A DNA stretch of 64,000 bases from Desulfonatronum thiodismutans (GTDB taxonomy: Bacteria > Desulfobacterota > Desulfovibrionia > Desulfovibrionales > Desulfonatronaceae). Position numbers and translations under genes: made by a program. The notes below the pieces were generated by a model. It saw nothing but the letters and a program-made list of their open reading frames with translations, had not been told where the DNA came from and made no database searches. The stretch covers positions 267,843 to 331,842 of the forward strand of contig NZ_JPIK01000004.1 in NCBI RefSeq assembly GCF_000717475.1. Direction: 5' to 3'. Shown here one piece after another: positions 17,613 to 27,366 of the stretch; positions within the stretch are counted from its first letter, which is position 1, and each line of letters begins with the position of its first letter.

Positions 17613-17647
17613 GCGTTGGTAGAGGCACGGCGTGCCCCTACCAACGC
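17613..17647. repeat. GC-rich hairpin with GGCACGGCGTGCC core
   Basis: The outer stem GCGTTGGTAG / CTACCAACGC encloses an inner stem GGCAC-GGC-GTGCC. The core is related to the perfect palindrome GTAGGGGCACGGCG/CGCCGTGCCCCTAC at 59846-59873. It ends three bases before the acs stop codon. Confidence 0.75.
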
Positions 17648-17649
17648 TA

Positions 17650-19566
17650 CTAGTCTTCCAACGTGGAGGTATCCCCCACTTCCTGGCCGAGTTCCTCGGC
17701 TTTGAGCACCCGGCGCATGATCTTTCCGCTGCGGGTCTTGGGCAGTTTTTCCCGGAACTCGATGGTCTTGACGATGGCCACGGGGCCGAGTTCGTTGCGG
17801 ATATGCACCTTGAGTTCCTTGACCAGGTCGTCGGACCCCTCGAATCCCTCTTTCAGGGTAACGAAGGCCTTGGCCACCTCGCCCTTGATCTTGTCCGGGA
17901 TGCCGATGGCCGCGGCCTCGGCCACGGCCTTGTGAGCCACCAACGCGCTTTCCAGCTCCGCGGAACCCAGGCGGTGTCCGGCGATGTTCATCACGTCGTC
18001 CGAGCGGCCCTGGATCCAGATGTATCCGTCCTCGTCCTTGCGAGCCATGTCCCCAGCTAGATACACGCCGGGAATTTTCTCCCAATATGTCTTCTTGTAA
18101 CGCTCCGGATCCTTGTACAGAGTCCGAACCATGGACGGCCAGGGCTTGCGGATGATCAGCAGCCCGCCCTTGCCCGGAGGCACGGGGTTGCCCTTTTCGT
18201 CCACCACGTCCGCATCGATGGCCGGCAACGGTTTGGTGCAGGAGCCCGGCTTGAGCACGCTGACCGGGAGCGGACTGATCATGATCGAGCCGGTCTCGGT
18301 CTGCCACCAGGTGTCCACCAGCGGGCACTCGGAGCGGCCGATGTTCTTGTACAGCCAGACCCAGGCTTCGGGGTTGATGGGCTCACCCACCGAGCCGAGG
18401 ATGCGCAGCGAGGACAGGTCGTGCTTCTTGGGATACTGGGTGCCGAAGCGCATCAGCATTCGGACCAGGGTCGGCGCGGTGTAGAGGATGGTTACGCCGT
18501 ACTTGGCGATCAGGTCCCAGACCCGATCGGCCTGGGGATAGAGCGGATGGCCCTCAAAGATGACCGTGGTGGTTCCGGCGATGAGCGGTCCGTAAACCAC
18601 GTAGCTGTGCCCGGTGATCCAGCCGGCGTCCGCGGTGCACCAGAAGATGTCCGTGGGCTTAATGTCAAAGACCCAGTTCAGGGTGCGGTTGATGCCCACC
18701 TGGTAGCCGCCGTGGGTATGCACGATACCCTTGGGTTTTCCCGTGGTCCCGGAACTGTAGAGCAGAAAAAGCATGTCCTCGGAGTCCATGGACTCGGTCG
18801 GCGATTCGGAGCTTTCCGCCCGGACCAATTCCTCGTACCAGAGGTCGCGGGCTTCCTGCATTTCCACCTGGACGTTGGCCCGATGCACGACCACCACGGT
18901 TTCCACGCAGTCGCAGACAGGCCCCATCAGGGCCTCGTCGACGATGGACTTCAGATGCACGGCCCGACCGTTGCGGTAAAACCCGTCAGCGGTGACGATA
19001 ATCTTAGGCTGGGCGTCCTCAATCCGATCGCGCATGGCCTTGGCCGAAAAACCGGCGAAGACCATGCTGTGGATGGCTCCGACCTTGGCCGTGGCCAGCA
19101 TGGCGATCACGGTTTCCGGCAAAGGGGGCATGTACAAAAGAACCCGATCGCCCTTCTGGACGCCCAGGGAGCGGAGAGCGTTGGCAAATTTGTTTACCGC
19201 CCGGTACAATTCGAAATAGGTCATTTTCCGGGAATCACCGGCCTCGCCTTCCCAGATAATGGCCAATTTGTTCTTGTTCGCCGTCTTGATGTGCCGGTCC
19301 AGAGCGTTGTGGACGATGTTGCACTTGGCTCCGGTGAACCATTTGTAGAACGGGGCGTCGCTGTCATCCAGAACCTTGTCCCACTTCCGGAACCACTCCA
19401 GCTCTTTGGCGGCCTCCTCCCAGTAGGCCAAAGGGTCGTCCACGGCCTGTCTGCGGGCGTTTTCCAGGGTTTGGGGATTGGCATTGGCCTCGATGACCAT
19501 CTGCGGCAAAGGCCGAAAGACGCGATCCTCGTGAAGCAAGGTTTCCAGAGCGCCGTCTTGTGACAT
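17650..19566 (-). CDS. acs: Acetyl-CoA synthetase (AMP-forming)
   Basis: Activates acetate with ATP and CoA to acetyl-CoA through acetyl-AMP. 638 residues, standard for Acs. The adenylate-forming motif LLYSSGTTGKPKGIVHTHGG (about residues 265-285), DTWWQTETG, GDMARKDEDGYIWIQGRSDD and the C-terminal PKTRSGKIMRRVL are all present. The Lys in SGK is the residue acetylated in many homologues. AAGGAGGAGACATC precedes the ATG. A LytTR-family regulator is encoded upstream in the same direction, separated by 191 bases, which suggests but does not prove regulation of acs. Confidence 0.96.
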   Translation of the reverse strand: MSQDGALETLLHEDRVFRPLPQMVIEANANPQTLENARRQAVDDPLAYWEEAAKELEWFRKWDKVLDDSDAPFYKWFTGAKCNIVHNALDRHIKTANKNKLAIIWEGEAGDSRKMTYFELYRAVNKFANALRSLGVQKGDRVLLYMPPLPETVIAMLATAKVGAIHSMVFAGFSAKAMRDRIEDAQPKIIVTADGFYRNGRAVHLKSIVDEALMGPVCDCVETVVVVHRANVQVEMQEARDLWYEELVRAESSESPTESMDSEDMLFLLYSSGTTGKPKGIVHTHGGYQVGINRTLNWVFDIKPTDIFWCTADAGWITGHSYVVYGPLIAGTTTVIFEGHPLYPQADRVWDLIAKYGVTILYTAPTLVRMLMRFGTQYPKKHDLSSLRILGSVGEPINPEAWVWLYKNIGRSECPLVDTWWQTETGSIMISPLPVSVLKPGSCTKPLPAIDADVVDEKGNPVPPGKGGLLIIRKPWPSMVRTLYKDPERYKKTYWEKIPGVYLAGDMARKDEDGYIWIQGRSDDVMNIAGHRLGSAELESALVAHKAVAEAAAIGIPDKIKGEVAKAFVTLKEGFEGSDDLVKELKVHIRNELGPVAIVKTIEFREKLPKTRSGKIMRRVLKAEELGQEVGDTSTLED

Positions 19567-19757
19567 GATGTCTCCTCCTTGGCGGTGAGCTTATGAACGT
19601 CGTGACATGACGTGCGCGTGGCGCACGGACCGATAACGAACCATCCCATCGTGGTTCCCGGTACGGCTGCATCCAGAACACGAACCAGCCGGAATGCCGC
19701 ATTGATTATCGACGAAAGGGAAGGGGGAAAGGGTAAACGGCAAAGATCGCCGTGAAC

Positions 19758-20621
19758 TCAGAGGCCGAGAATCTGCTTCAAATCCGCGATGCGACGGCGG
19801 CTGACCGGCAGCTCGATGCGCTTTTTTCCCGTGGTTCGGAGCATGAAGTTGCTGCCCGGCAGAGAGGCGATTTCCGTAACCAGTTCCAGGTTGACCAGAA
19901 ACTTACGATGCACTCGAAAGAAACGGTGCGAGCGCAAACGGTCCTCCAAATACTTTAAACGGAACGAGGTCAGGTATTTGTCCTGATTGGTATGCACGAA
20001 ACTGTAGTCTTCGTAGGCTTCAACAAAGACGATCTGGCTATAGGGCACCAGAATCACACGACCATCCAGGGTTATGGGCAACTTCTCGATCTCCACCGGA
20101 CGAGTCTGGTTATAATCCCAGGCTTGGCGCAATGCCTTGAGGAAATTGTCTTCTTCCTCCTCGCCCATGGCGATCTGCAAGGTTTCCTCGTCGCCCCCGA
20201 AATCCACGGCTTGCCTGGAGTTGCCCTCGGGCTCGGCGATATGCGCGTCGGCCGGGAGTCGACGCAGCCGGGCCAACGTGCGCTTCAGCCGCTCGTCGGT
20301 GCATGGCCAGAGCAGGTAGTCCGTGGCCCCCAGTTCAAAGGCCTTGAAGGCGTGGGCTTCGTCCGCGGCCAAAAAGACCATGGCTGGACGACGCTTGCGC
20401 TGCCCGAGAATCTGGGCAAGTTCCAGGCCGCTGACTCCGTCCGGCAGCTCCACTCCCAGGAAAAAGGCATGGTAGCCGACCCCTTCCAACAGTTCCATGG
20501 CCTCAAATGCGGAAACAGCCTCCCCCAGCACCTTCACCCCGTCCACTTCGCGCAGTTGCCGCCGCAATTCATGGCGCAACTGGGGATCGGGATGGATCAG
20601 CAATACGCGGAGTTCGCTCAT
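19758..20621 (-). CDS. LytTR-family DNA-binding regulator with degenerate receiver
   Basis: 287 residues. The N-terminal domain (1-115) has the receiver fold, but the acidic pair is LIHPDP, the acceptor position reads FFLGVELPDG (Gly where Asp is expected), and the conserved Lys is Trp (YLLWPCTDERL). An acidic linker with EEEED follows, then a C-terminal LytTR domain (about 185-285; ILVPYSQIVFVEAYEDYSFV, FFRVHRKFLVN, LPVSRRRIADLK). It probably does not respond to phosphorylation. It lies directly upstream of acs, in the manner of LytTR regulators linked to acetate or pyruvate metabolism; this link is inference. Confidence 0.9.
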   Translation of the reverse strand: MSELRVLLIHPDPQLRHELRRQLREVDGVKVLGEAVSAFEAMELLEGVGYHAFFLGVELPDGVSGLELAQILGQRKRRPAMVFLAADEAHAFKAFELGATDYLLWPCTDERLKRTLARLRRLPADAHIAEPEGNSRQAVDFGGDEETLQIAMGEEEEDNFLKALRQAWDYNQTRPVEIEKLPITLDGRVILVPYSQIVFVEAYEDYSFVHTNQDKYLTSFRLKYLEDRLRSHRFFRVHRKFLVNLELVTEIASLPGSNFMLRTTGKKRIELPVSRRRIADLKQILGL

Positions 20622-20695
20622 GACATCACCGTAACTCGTTGATGTTTGATGGTTGACGGTTGAAATACCACTTTAGTTGTTGAAATATCCGCATT

Positions 20696-20826
20696 TTACT
20701 GTTCGTTCAAAAACCTCAAGTGCAAGGAGCAAAAAAAGTTCAATTTTGAAGCGTATTTATTCATACGTGAGAGTTTGAACTTTTTGCAGTGACGCGGCAA
20801 TTGGGAGTTTTTCAACGGACAGTTAA
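20696..20826. repeat. Dispersed inverted-repeat (MITE-like) element, copy B
   Basis: About 130 bp, same orientation as copy A (13777-13902). The left end TTACTGTTCGTTCAAAAACC pairs with the right end, whose reverse complement is TTAACTGTCCGTTGAAAAAC. Interior blocks AAGTGCAAGGAGCAAAAAAA, GAAGCGTATTTATTCA and GAGAGTTTGAACTTTTTGCA are shared with copy A. The right end overlaps the mobA stop codon (20823-20825). Confidence 0.87.
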
Positions 20827-21449
20827 ACGGCCCCCTTTCTCCAAGAACCGTTCGTTGTCGCCTCCAGATAGCGCAACATGGAAAGATCAGCCGGGTGATT
20901 GACGTTGAAAAACGGCGTCGCTTCGGACCGCGGATAGGGGATATGATGCCTCATGGACTCGGTCAGAATCCGGTTGAGTTGATACAGCCCCTGGTCAAAC
21001 GCTCGCTCCAGCAGAGGCAGGGCCTCGGGTTCATACATCGCAACCAGAGCCTCGATGTATCCGGTGTCTTCCTGCTGGAAAGTCGTCATCAGGGCCGTGT
21101 CCGGCTTTTCCCGCCATCCGGCTTTAAGGCGACGCAACGTCCGGTCATCCATCAGGGGCAGATCGCAGGACAGCACCAAACATGGTCGACCAAGACGACT
21201 CAAGGCAGTGGCAATTCCTCCTCCCGGACCGCGCCCCGGGACGGCGTCGAGAAAACTCGGTACGTTAAGCCCATGGTCATCCGACAGCCTTCCGACAACA
21301 TGCACCGTGTCGCAGTGGCGCTTGAGCAGATCTACGGATCGGGACAGCAAACTGACCCCGGAAAAAACGATCCGCGCCTTGTCATGGCCCAGCCGACTGC
21401 TCTTGCCGCCGGCCAGCACGACTCCGGCCGGCGACCCTCCCTGATTCAT
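20823..21449 (-). CDS. mobA: Molybdenum cofactor guanylyltransferase
   Basis: Attaches GMP to molybdopterin to make the MGD form used by formate dehydrogenases and related enzymes. About 208 residues. The nucleotide-binding start GVVLAGGKSSRLGHDKA (residues 8-24), FLDAVPGRGPGGGIATAL and LVLSCDLPLMDDRTL are diagnostic. The final part contains FFNVNHPADL. The frame is open far upstream, but ATG 21449, with GAGG nine bases upstream, gives the normal N-terminus. It follows fdhE (68-base gap) in the same direction, consistent with supplying cofactor to formate dehydrogenase. Its stop lies in the end of a repeat element. Confidence 0.9.
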   Translation of the reverse strand: MNQGGSPAGVVLAGGKSSRLGHDKARIVFSGVSLLSRSVDLLKRHCDTVHVVGRLSDDHGLNVPSFLDAVPGRGPGGGIATALSRLGRPCLVLSCDLPLMDDRTLRRLKAGWREKPDTALMTTFQQEDTGYIEALVAMYEPEALPLLERAFDQGLYQLNRILTESMRHHIPYPRSEATPFFNVNHPADLSMLRYLEATTNGSWRKGAV

Positions 21450-21517
21450 GGTCGTCATCCTCACTCGCAACCAGTGTAATGTGTCCGGATTGGTTGACGG
21501 CAGCCCGTGGATCAGGG

Positions 21518-22411
21518 CTAGAAACCGAATGCCGACAAGGTCGGCCGGACATGCCCCCTGGCCTGGGCCAGTACGTCCATGGCCAAGGATTCCAGGTCGT
21601 CCAGCACCGGAACGGAGATTCTGTCCAGTTGTCGAAAGTCGGCGGTTTTGACGTACATCCGGCACTGATCGCAAAGATCGACCCGGAATCCGGGCAGGTC
21701 CTCCACATCGAAATAGTGCAACTTTTGCGGATCCCGCTCACCGCAGTACACGCATCCGATCCTCGCGACGCGATACGCGGTTTGACAGAAGGAACAGTGC
21801 ATCTTCCGCAGCCCTTCGCGAGTTTCCAGGCTGGAAAGATACGGCAGGCTCCCACAGACCGGACAGTGGCCGTGCTCCCAAACACCGTTCAGCGGACGCG
21901 CCTCGACGATCCGGCGAGCCAAGCTTTTGATGAACGGCGTCAGTGCGCTTTGCGCAAGAAAGAACAACAACTTCGGCGTGGTCGGAGTTTTCCCGGCCCA
22001 GACGGCGAAAAAATCCTGGTCTTCATCCAGATACGCCTGAAACAGTCGCTCGACGGTGAGTTCCTCGGTCTCCAGGGCTTCCATCACCCGGTCAGCGCCG
22101 ATCTCCAGCTCCGACCCCGCGGCCCGGACATCTTCCAGGATGGTCGCCAACAGTGCGCGAGCCGGTTCCAGATCCAGGGGAAAGGAGGCCCGCGGCAACA
22201 AGCTGGCGCCCTGAACATGCCGTTCAGGAGCCGTCAACTCGGGCAATCCGGACGAAGCGTCGCCTCTGGACGCCTGCTCAACCATGGCCTGGAATTGTCT
22301 CCCCCCCACTGTTTCCAAAAGGGTCAGCATGGCCGCCGGAAAATTGCCTTTCGCGCGTAACGCGCCAATCTTTCGTGAAAAACGTTGTTCTTCCTTCGCC
22401 AAGTCGGTCAT
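21518..22411 (-). CDS. fdhE: Formate dehydrogenase accessory protein FdhE
   Basis: About 297-residue cytoplasmic protein needed for maturation of membrane-associated formate dehydrogenases. The C-terminal half has two rubredoxin-like CxxC pairs that bind iron: GHCPVCGSLPYLS and MHCSFCQTAYRV, then CVYCGERD and DLCDQCRMYVKT. The N-terminal half is helical. The start at ATG 22411 (MTDLAKEEQRF) is preferred, with GGAGG 11 bases upstream; the frame is open to 22483. It forms an apparent operon with mobA. No formate dehydrogenase structural gene is in the window. Confidence 0.92.
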   Translation of the reverse strand: MTDLAKEEQRFSRKIGALRAKGNFPAAMLTLLETVGGRQFQAMVEQASRGDASSGLPELTAPERHVQGASLLPRASFPLDLEPARALLATILEDVRAAGSELEIGADRVMEALETEELTVERLFQAYLDEDQDFFAVWAGKTPTTPKLLFFLAQSALTPFIKSLARRIVEARPLNGVWEHGHCPVCGSLPYLSSLETREGLRKMHCSFCQTAYRVARIGCVYCGERDPQKLHYFDVEDLPGFRVDLCDQCRMYVKTADFRQLDRISVPVLDDLESLAMDVLAQARGHVRPTLSAFGF

Positions 22412-22719
22412 GATCAGATTTTCCTCCAAGATAAATACAACATCATCATTACACTGACGAATCAGGTGGTCTCTCTTAATCAAATATGAGCTCCACCCGA
22501 AATCGATTCTCTTCCATCAAACGATCTTCCTCGAACCCATAATTGAACAGCCAAGGACAATCAATCGATAAACCGGATTTTTTCGAATGACCGGCCCATG
22601 AAAATGTGGAAAAGAAAAATACATTTTCCACCTCCAAAAAGCTTGACTTTTTCACGAACGAAAGGCAAAGACCCTTTTTGCCGCAAGCATCATTGCGGGC
22701 AGGTACCGCGAACAGGAAC
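22412..22719. other. Gene-free interval upstream of tRNA-Val and fdhE
   Basis: 308 bp, A/T-rich in its middle. It contains an 8-bp inverted repeat GTGGAAAA...TTTTCCAC (about 22604-22632) and a TTGACT box near 22645 that could be a -35 element for the tRNA, but a matching -10 is poor. The fdhE promoter must also lie here. No gene is supported. Confidence 0.5.
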
Positions 22720-22794
22720 AGGCGCGTAGCTCAGGGGGAGAGCACTTGCTTGACACGCAAGGGGTCAGGAGTTCAAATCTCCTCGTGCCTACCA
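22720..22794 (+). tRNA. tRNA-Val (anticodon GAC)
   Basis: 75 nt including encoded CCA. The acceptor stem AGGCGCG pairs with CGTGCCT (one G-U). The D arm is GCTC...GAGC, the anticodon stem CTTGC/GCAAG with loop TTGACAC (anticodon GAC), and the T arm AGGAG-TTCAAAT-CTCCT. It is followed by discriminator A and CCA. A terminator follows 13 bases later. Confidence 0.95.
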
Positions 22795-22806
22795 TCACGC
22801 ATCCAC

Positions 22807-22837
22807 GCAGGGAGGCCCAGGCCTCCCTGCTTTATTT
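22807..22837 (+). terminator. Rho-independent terminator after tRNA-Val
   Basis: GCAGGGAGGC-CCAG-GCCTCCCTGC: a perfect 10-bp stem with a four-base loop, followed by TTTATTT. Confidence 0.92.
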
Positions 22838-22965
22838 GAAGACCATTCGAAACCAGAACGAAATTTCCGAACGAACTCATCTCAACGTTTGAAAAAGATG
22901 TCGACTCTGACGATTTCGGGTGGTCGGGTTCCGGACAGGTCAATTCCGGGCAAGGAGTATCGGGA

Positions 22966-24903
22966 GTGCATATCAAAATAGGCGACCAGCAGCTGGAAAT
23001 CGTCGAAAATGAGAACTGCGGTCAAATTTTGTCCCTCGCGTTGAGCAAAAAAAAGTTGAAGACCGCTGTAGGGTGCCGTAGCGCCTCGGGTCTGCTCGAC
23101 GTCCACACTCCCGTCGATCCCGCCCAATGCACCAATCTTGAAGCCGTGGACATGTCCAGCCCGGAAGGCTTGGCCATGATCCGTCACAGCGCCGCCCACA
23201 TCATGGCCGAGGCTGTCCAGCGCCTGTTTCCCACGGCCAAGGTGACCATCGGCCCGGACATCGAGAACGGATTCTACTACGACTTCGACTTCGAACGTCC
23301 CTTCACCCCTCAGGATCTGGAAGCCATCGAAGCCGAAATGGCCAAGAGCATCGCCCAGGACCAGCCCTTCAAACGTCGAAGCATCTCCAAACAAGACGCC
23401 CGAAATCTTTTCGAAAGCATGGGCGAGACCTATAAACTGGAGATTTTGGACGCCCTGGAAGACGGCACGGTTTCCCTGTATGAACACGGCGGTTTCACGG
23501 ACCTTTGCCGGGGCCCGCACGTGCCGTCCACTGGATTCGTCAAAGCGGTCAAGCTGACCTCCGTGGCCGGGGCCTACTGGCGCGGCGACGAATCCAAGCC
23601 CATGCTTCAGCGGATCTACGGAACGGCCTTTGCCTCGGAAAAGGACCTTCAAAAACACCTGCATCGCCTGGAAGAGGCCAAGAAACGCGACCACCGCAAG
23701 CTGGGCGTTCAATTGGACCTGTTCAGCTTTTGCGAGGAAGCCGGCCCGGGCATGCCCATTTTTCATCCTAAAGGAGCGATGCTGCGCTTCCTTTTGGAAC
23801 ATTTCGAACGCCGGGAACACCTGCGCCGGGGCTACCAGCTGGTCCAGGGTCCGCAGATGCTGCGCCGCGAACTCTGGGAACGTTCCGGCCACTACGACAA
23901 TTACCGGGAGAATATGTATTTCACGGAGATCGACGAACAGGCCTACGGCGTCAAACCCATGAACTGCCTAGCCCATATGTTGATCTACAAGTCCCAGGTT
24001 CGCAGCTACCGGGACCTGCCGCTCCGGTTTTTCGAGCTGGGCACGGTCCAGCGCCACGAGAAGTCCGGCGTGCTTCACGGCCTGCTGCGGGTTCGCCAGT
24101 TCACCCAGGACGACGCCCATATCCTCTGCCGCCCGGATCAACTCCAGGATGAAATCATCGCCATCCTGCACCTTATCCAGGATGTGATGGGGCTTTTCGG
24201 GTTTGAATACGAAGTGGCCTTGAGCACCCGCCCGGAGAAGTCCATCGGCTCGGACGCGGACTGGGAGCGGGCCACCGCGGCCCTGACCAACGCCCTGGAA
24301 ACCCTGGGGCTGGAATATGCCGTCAACCCCGGCGACGGCGCCTTTTACGGACCAAAGATTGACATCAAGCTCAAGGATGCCCTAGATCGCCGCTGGCAAT
24401 GCTCCACGATTCAGTGCGACTTCACCCTGCCGGAACGCTTCGACCTGTACTACACCGGTCAGGACGGCAATCGGCACCGACCGGTCATGCTCCACCGGGT
24501 GATCCTGGGAGCCCTGGAACGGTTCCTGGGGATTCTCGTTGAGCACTACGCCGGAGCGTTTCCGGTTTGGTTGGCCCCGGTCCAGGCTCGGATTCTCACG
24601 GTCACGGACGCCCAGAACCCCTGGGCCGAAGAGTGCGTCCGGCGGTTGCAAGCCGAGGGATTCCGGGTGGAAACCGATTTGCGCAATGAAAAACTGGGCT
24701 ATAAGGTCCGCGAAGCCCAGATGCAAAAAATCCCGTTCATGCTCGTGATCGGCGAACGGGAGGCCCAGTCCCAAGCCGTGAACGTCCGCACCAGGACCGG
24801 TGAGAATCGCGGCGAGCAGTCTCTGGGTCAGTTCGCGGCCATGATCAGGGACGAGTCCAGTGAACCTTTCAAACGCGGAGGAATGCCCTATTACCTCGGT
24901 TAA
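22966..24903 (+). CDS. thrS: Threonyl-tRNA synthetase
   Basis: Charges tRNA-Thr. 645 residues starting at GTG 22966, with AAGGAG eight bases upstream. Order: TGS domain (1-60), the editing/second-additional domain with [12 protein letters not shown] and later [12 protein letters not shown] (zinc/editing His and Cys residues), the class II catalytic core with [21 protein letters not shown] (zinc Cys), [15 protein letters not shown] (motif 2), [16 protein letters not shown] (motif 3) and the anticodon-binding domain (545-645). The end overlaps infC by 14 bases. It is first gene of the translation block. Confidence 0.97.
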   Translation: MHIKIGDQQLEIVENENCGQILSLALSKKKLKTAVGCRSASGLLDVHTPVDPAQCTNLEAVDMSSPEGLAMIRHSAAHIMAEAVQRLFPTAKVTIGPDIENGFYYDFDFERPFTPQDLEAIEAEMAKSIAQDQPFKRRSISKQDARNLFESMGETYKLEILDALEDGTVSLYEHGGFTDLCRGPHVPSTGFVKAVKLTSVAGAYWRGDESKPMLQRIYGTAFASEKDLQKHLHRLEEAKKRDHRKLGVQLDLFSFCEEAGPGMPIFHPKGAMLRFLLEHFERREHLRRGYQLVQGPQMLRRELWERSGHYDNYRENMYFTEIDEQAYGVKPMNCLAHMLIYKSQVRSYRDLPLRFFELGTVQRHEKSGVLHGLLRVRQFTQDDAHILCRPDQLQDEIIAILHLIQDVMGLFGFEYEVALSTRPEKSIGSDADWERATAALTNALETLGLEYAVNPGDGAFYGPKIDIKLKDALDRRWQCSTIQCDFTLPERFDLYYTGQDGNRHRPVMLHRVILGALERFLGILVEHYAGAFPVWLAPVQARILTVTDAQNPWAEECVRRLQAEGFRVETDLRNEKLGYKVREAQMQKIPFMLVIGEREAQSQAVNVRTRTGENRGEQSLGQFAAMIRDESSEPFKRGGMPYYLG

Positions 24904-25414
24904 ACGTACCCGCTGCAACAAGCAGATCCGGGCTCAAGAAGTTCGAGTCATCGGGGAGGACGGCAAGCAGGTTGGAATTCTGCCTCTGGCCGAGGCTCTC
25001 CAGTACGCGGAAAGTCAGGGAGTTGACTTGGTTGAAGTTTCTCCGGAAGCTAGTCCTCCGGTCTGTCGGGTCATGGATTTCGGAAAATACAAGTACGAAC
25101 TGCAAAAAAAGCAGCAGGAAGGCCGAAAAAAGCAGACCCTGATCCAGCTCAAGGAAATCAAGTTCCGCCCCAAGACGGACGATCACGACTTTGAAACCAA
25201 GCTCAAGCACATCCGCCGCTTCCTGGAGGCCGGCGACAAGTGCAAGGTCACCGTGGCCTTTCGGGGACGGGAAATGATGCACCGCGACCGCGGTGAAATG
25301 GTGTTGAAGCGGGTCTTGGAAGAACTGGGCGAAGAGGCCAAGATCGACCAACAGCCGTCCATGGAAGGACGTACCATGAATATGGTGCTCAGTGCCGTGG
25401 AAAAGAAAAAGTAG
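24890..25414 (+). CDS. infC: Translation initiation factor IF-3 (probable ATT start)
   Basis: 174 residues if started at ATT 24890. It keeps the 30S subunit free and proofreads start codons. The N-domain has [20 protein letters not shown] and the linker [20 protein letters not shown]; the C-domain has [37 protein letters not shown] and [19 protein letters not shown] at 24877-24883 is six bases from ATT 24890, ideal spacing. The only standard alternative, GTG 24860, has no Shine-Dalgarno and would add ten residues unlike the family. AUU initiation of infC is the known basis of IF-3 autoregulation in enterobacteria. It overlaps the thrS end. Confidence 0.93.
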   Translation: MTSVKRTRCNKQIRAQEVRVIGEDGKQVGILPLAEALQYAESQGVDLVEVSPEASPPVCRVMDFGKYKYELQKKQQEGRKKQTLIQLKEIKFRPKTDDHDFETKLKHIRRFLEAGDKCKVTVAFRGREMMHRDRGEMVLKRVLEELGEEAKIDQQPSMEGRTMNMVLSAVEKKK

Positions 25415-25451
25415 CTGTTCAGCACATTCAGGGTAGAGCCACATTCCGAGG

Positions 25452-25480
25452 CTGGATTCCCGCCTTCGCGGGAATGACGT
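25452..25480. repeat. Dispersed ATTCCCGCCTTCGCGGGAAT repeat
   Basis: CTGGATTCCCGCCTTCGCGG followed by GAATGACG. The palindromic core ATTCCCGC-CTTC-GCGGGAAT belongs to a repeat common between genes in many proteobacteria, recognisable by its false translation VIPAKAGIQ. It lies in the 242-bp gap between infC and rpmI, of which it is the only feature seen. Confidence 0.75.
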
Positions 25481-25656
25481 GTTTTCCGTGGTGCCTGCGA
25501 ATCAATAAGACCCGCAAGGGCGGACGCGTTGTCGCTATCCAGCGCAGTTCATGCTCGGATGAGCTGAAGTAGTTATAGAAAAAAATCGGAACGCCGTGGA
25601 AAGTCACGGCTGACGATATATATTTGTCCATTCAGTCCGTAAGGAGAAGAACGACC

Positions 25657-25857
25657 ATGCCGAAAATGAAGACTCGGAAAAGCGCCGCCAAGCGGTTCAA
25701 GTTGACCGGCTCCGGAAAAATCAAGCGCCGCAAGGCCTTCATGAGCCATATTCTGACCAAGAAAAGTCCGAAACGAAAACGACAGTTAGGCAAGGACACC
25801 ATCCTCGCGCCGGCCAATGTGAAGTCCGTGCGCAAGATGATCCCTTTTGCGAAATAG
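25657..25857 (+). CDS. rpmI: 50S ribosomal protein L35
   Basis: 66 residues, very basic: [20 protein letters not shown], then [17 protein letters not shown] and a C-terminal [12 protein letters not shown], typical of L35. The start at ATG 25657 is preceded by AAGGAGAAGAACGACC; an upstream ATG-like frame start at 25624 is ignored because it adds non-family residues. It is followed 88 bases later by rplT, the standard infC-rpmI-rplT order. Confidence 0.97.
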   Translation: MPKMKTRKSAAKRFKLTGSGKIKRRKAFMSHILTKKSPKRKRQLGKDTILAPANVKSVRKMIPFAK

Positions 25858-25945
25858 GGTTTGGATTTATCAATGATTCTCCGGCCTGTGGTTAAGATTT
25901 TCAAACACGGGCCGGTTGCCTTTCACCAACGAGGAGGTTGAGTCC

Positions 25946-26299
25946 ATGCGTGTAAAACGCGGCTTGGCGGCCCACCGCCGGCACAAAAAATATCTGGATA
26001 TGGCCAAGGGCTATCGCGGCGCCCGCAGCAGACTGTACCGCACCGCTCGCGTCACGGTGGAGCGCGCCCTGGCGTACGCCTATCGCGACCGCAAGGTTCG
26101 CAAGCGCGAATTTCGCGCCCTGTGGATCATGCGCATCAACGCCGCGGCCCGGGTCCACGGTCTGTCCTACAGTAAATTCATGCACGGCCTGTCCCAGGCA
26201 GGCATCGAACTGAACCGCAAGGTTCTGGCCGATCTGGCTGTTCGGGAAAAGGAACACTTCGGCAAGCTGGCCGAAATGGCCAAAGCCAAACTGGCCTGA
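25946..26299 (+). CDS. rplT: 50S ribosomal protein L20
   Basis: 117 residues, standard length. It binds 23S rRNA early in 50S assembly. [50 protein letters not shown] and [19 protein letters not shown] are diagnostic. The ATG at 25946 has GAGGAGGTTGAGTCC upstream. In enterobacteria L20 represses its own operon; no matching RNA structure was identified here. pheS starts three bases after its stop. Confidence 0.97.
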   Translation: MRVKRGLAAHRRHKKYLDMAKGYRGARSRLYRTARVTVERALAYAYRDRKVRKREFRALWIMRINAAARVHGLSYSKFMHGLSQAGIELNRKVLADLAVREKEHFGKLAEMAKAKLA

Positions 26300-26301
26300 T
26301 C

Positions 26302-27366
26302 ATGATCGATTCGCACACGGAACGCTCCAGCGATCTGGCCGAGCAGTTGGACGAGCTGGCTCAGGCCCTGGACCTTGGATTGGCTTCGGCCGACACTGCC
26401 GCTGAAGTCGAATCCATCCGCGTGGCTTACCTGGGTCGCAAGGGACGCTTGGCCGGGTTGATGTCCGGCCTGGCCAAGACGCCCCCGGATCAGCGCCCGG
26501 CCTTGGGCCAAAAGGCCAATCAGGTCAAGGCTCGGCTCCAGGAACGAATGGAAGCCCGCTTGCGGGAATTGGAGCGGCGCAAGGAGCACGAGCTCCTGGC
26601 CCGCTTCGACCCGTCGCTACCCGGGCGCTCTCAATGGCTGGGCAGCCTCCACCCGGTGACCCTGGTCACCGAGGAAATTTGCCAGGCCTTCGTCTCACTG
26701 GGGTTCGAGGTTGTGGAAGGCCCGGAACTGGAAACGGACTTCTATAATTTCGAAGCCTTGAACCTGCCCCCGGACCACCCGGCCCGGGACATGCAGGACA
26801 CGTTCTATATCGGGGAAAACACCCTGTTGCGGACGCACACTTCGCCTTTGCAGGTCCGCACCATGCAGCGCAAAACCCCACCTCTGGCCGCCATTGCGCC
26901 GGGCAAGGTCTACCGCCGGGACTCCGACCTGACGCACACCCCGATGTTTCACCAGATCGAAGGCTTTCTCGTGGACAAGGACGTGAGCATGGCCGACCTG
27001 CGCGGCACCTTGACCGCCTTCGTGCATCAAATCTTCGGTCCGGACACCGTTGTCCGCTTCCGTCCCAGTTTTTTTCCTTTCACCGAACCCAGCGCGGAAG
27101 TGGACATTTCCTGCATGCTCTGCAGCGGCCGGGGCGTCTGCGCCGGTAAGACCTGCCGGGTCTGCAAGCAGACCGGCTGGCTGGAAATCCTGGGATGCGG
27201 CATGATCGATCCGGCGGTCTTTACGGCAGTGGAGTACGACCCCGAAGTGTACACCGGCTTCGCCTTCGGACTGGGCGTGGAGCGGGTAGCCATGCTCAAA
27301 TACGGCATCGGCGACCTGCGCATGTTCTTCGAAAACGACGTCCGGTTCGTCTCCCAATTCGGCTGA
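26302..27366 (+). CDS. pheS: Phenylalanyl-tRNA synthetase alpha subunit
   Basis: 354 residues, class II synthetase catalytic subunit of an alpha2-beta2 enzyme. An N-terminal coiled coil (about 5-90) binds tRNA. Motif 2 is found around [11 protein letters not shown]...[37 protein letters not shown] and [10 protein letters not shown] follow, and motif 3 is [21 protein letters not shown] CxxC...C cluster ([21 protein letters not shown]) is inserted between these, longer than in enterobacterial PheS and possibly zinc-binding. It is separated from pheT by 159 bases. Confidence 0.97.
   Translation: MIDSHTERSSDLAEQLDELAQALDLGLASADTAAEVESIRVAYLGRKGRLAGLMSGLAKTPPDQRPALGQKANQVKARLQERMEARLRELERRKEHELLARFDPSLPGRSQWLGSLHPVTLVTEEICQAFVSLGFEVVEGPELETDFYNFEALNLPPDHPARDMQDTFYIGENTLLRTHTSPLQVRTMQRKTPPLAAIAPGKVYRRDSDLTHTPMFHQIEGFLVDKDVSMADLRGTLTAFVHQIFGPDTVVRFRPSFFPFTEPSAEVDISCMLCSGRGVCAGKTCRVCKQTGWLEILGCGMIDPAVFTAVEYDPEVYTGFAFGLGVERVAMLKYGIGDLRMFFENDVRFVSQFG

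Noticed and set aside
25428..25631. 67-codon minus-strand frame between infC and rpmI
   Set aside because: Its translation includes the VIPAKAGIQ pattern produced by a well-known intergenic repeat; not a gene.
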